From positions 1 to 11,092 of the forward strand of contig JAFWXG010000071.1 in NCBI GenBank assembly GCA_017523005.1: 11,092 nucleotides of DNA. Reading direction: 5' to 3'. This document shows, one piece after another, positions 10,740 through 11,092 of the stretch. The translations under genes were made by a program, and so were the position numbers. The DNA is from Clostridia bacterium (lineage in GTDB: Bacteria > Bacillota > Clostridia > RGIG6154). The number at the start of each line of letters is the position of its first letter. Position 1 is the first letter of the stretch. A model generated the notes under the pieces. It was not told the DNA's origin and did not search any database. It saw only the letters and a program-made list of their open reading frames with translations.

Positions 10740-11092
10740 TTATAACGGTTTTTTAGTTGGTGTATATTCGGCTTTTCCGCTTTCTTCAAAATAGTTAAAC
10801 ATTGGCGTAAAATTAAGGTATATTTCCCCTTTACTGCCGTTTCTGTTCTTAAGTATTTTTACTTGTATTTTCTGTGGGTTGCCGTTCTTTCCGTCTATAG
10901 TTGCTTGCTTCAAAAGCTCCCTTATTCTCTTTTCTCTTGTTTTGTCTGCTTCCCCCTCTTGGTAGTCCATTCCAGCATATTGTAAGCCTATAAGAATATC
11001 GCTTGAATACTCAATAGCTCCACTTTCCTTAAAGCTTGCAAGGTTTACCGGGGCTGTATAATTATCTCTGTTAAAGCTGGATATTCCTATAA
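10740..11092 (-). CDS. Primase-helicase, C-terminal 116 residues, cut by window edge
   Basis: Open from the window end with stop TAA at 10740-10742. The first readable residues, IGISSFNRDNY, are the DnaB-type segment that follows Walker B and the LQ-containing motif in this family. Then come IEYSSDILIGLQYAG and the C-terminal KNRNGSKGEIYLNFTPMFNYF, the classic end of DnaB-like helicases where the arginine-rich segment contacts the neighbouring nucleotide. The fragment begins where the 1-1555 fragment stops, short of roughly 30-40 residues by family comparison, in a compatible frame. The two are almost certainly one gene split by linearisation of a circle. The downstream gene starts 11 bases later. 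Confidence 0.88.
   Translation of the reverse strand, partial: IGISSFNRDNYTAPVNLASFKESGAIEYSSDILIGLQYAGMDYQEGEADKTREKRIRELLKQATIDGKNGNPQKIQVKILKNRNGSKGEIYLNFTPMFNYFEESGKAEYTPTKKPL

Noticed and set aside
1..11092. Relaxase, conjugation genes, toxin-antitoxin pair of known family, resistance genes, tRNA or rRNA
   Set aside because: Looked for in all assigned ORFs and gaps; no relaxase HUH or MobA-type motif, no recognisable toxin domain, and no RNA gene was seen.

Overview
The window looks like almost all of a small circular plasmid or plasmid-like satellite of a low-to-moderate GC Bacillota host, probably a gut Clostridia or Negativicutes. Evidence for the host is the strong AGGAGG-type ribosome binding sites, near-consensus sigma-A promoters, ATA/AGG/TTA-rich codon use, and gene families that resemble those of Firmicutes plasmids and phages. 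The two ends carry complementary parts of one primase-helicase gene in a compatible frame. The molecule is therefore probably circular, with a short piece of that gene missing at the cut. No rRNA, tRNA, CRISPR array, insertion sequence, relaxase or resistance gene was seen.

Layout (nearly everything is on the minus strand). Replication-helicase operon: a CHC2-TOPRIM-DnaB primase-helicase (1555 down to 1, then 11092 to 10740), followed by two plasmid/phage-family proteins (10728-10225 and a DUF7659-like protein 10217-9795), closed by a hairpin at 9751-9780. A lone plus-strand gene (9416-9646) converges on this operon and ends at a strong, bidirectional terminator. Cargo operon (9088 to 6018): driven by a consensus promoter (9156-9184), it holds a small basic phage-type protein, a terminase-small-subunit-like HTH protein, a chain of very short overlapping genes including a lipoprotein, a 230-aa helical protein, and three short related genes; it ends at a UUCG-loop terminator (5961-5990). 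Maintenance operon (5813 to 1985): driven by a perfect TTGACA-17-TATAAT promoter, it holds a tyrosine recombinase, an excisionase-like HTH protein, ParA, a ribbon-helix-helix ParB-type partner, and a two-winged-helix replication initiator.

The gene-free stretch 1556-1984 looks like the origin. Four iterons with an exact 22-bp period touch the stop codon of the initiator gene. Next to them lie an AT-rich run with three AAGTTAT heptamers, a GC-rich hairpin, and a plus-strand promoter-terminator unit that could make a roughly 70-nt antisense RNA over the helicase leader. A 30-bp dyad with a variable 5-bp core occurs three times (1699, 4530, 9207), each time upstream of a minus-strand gene block. 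It is a candidate for a shared operator or distributed centromere.

Working model (inference): the initiator opens the iteron origin and the primase-helicase loads and primes. ParA and the RHH protein segregate copies through the dyads, and the recombinase resolves multimers or integrates the element. The terminase-small-subunit-like protein and phage-flavoured cargo raise the possibility of a plasmid-like satellite that uses a helper phage for transfer.
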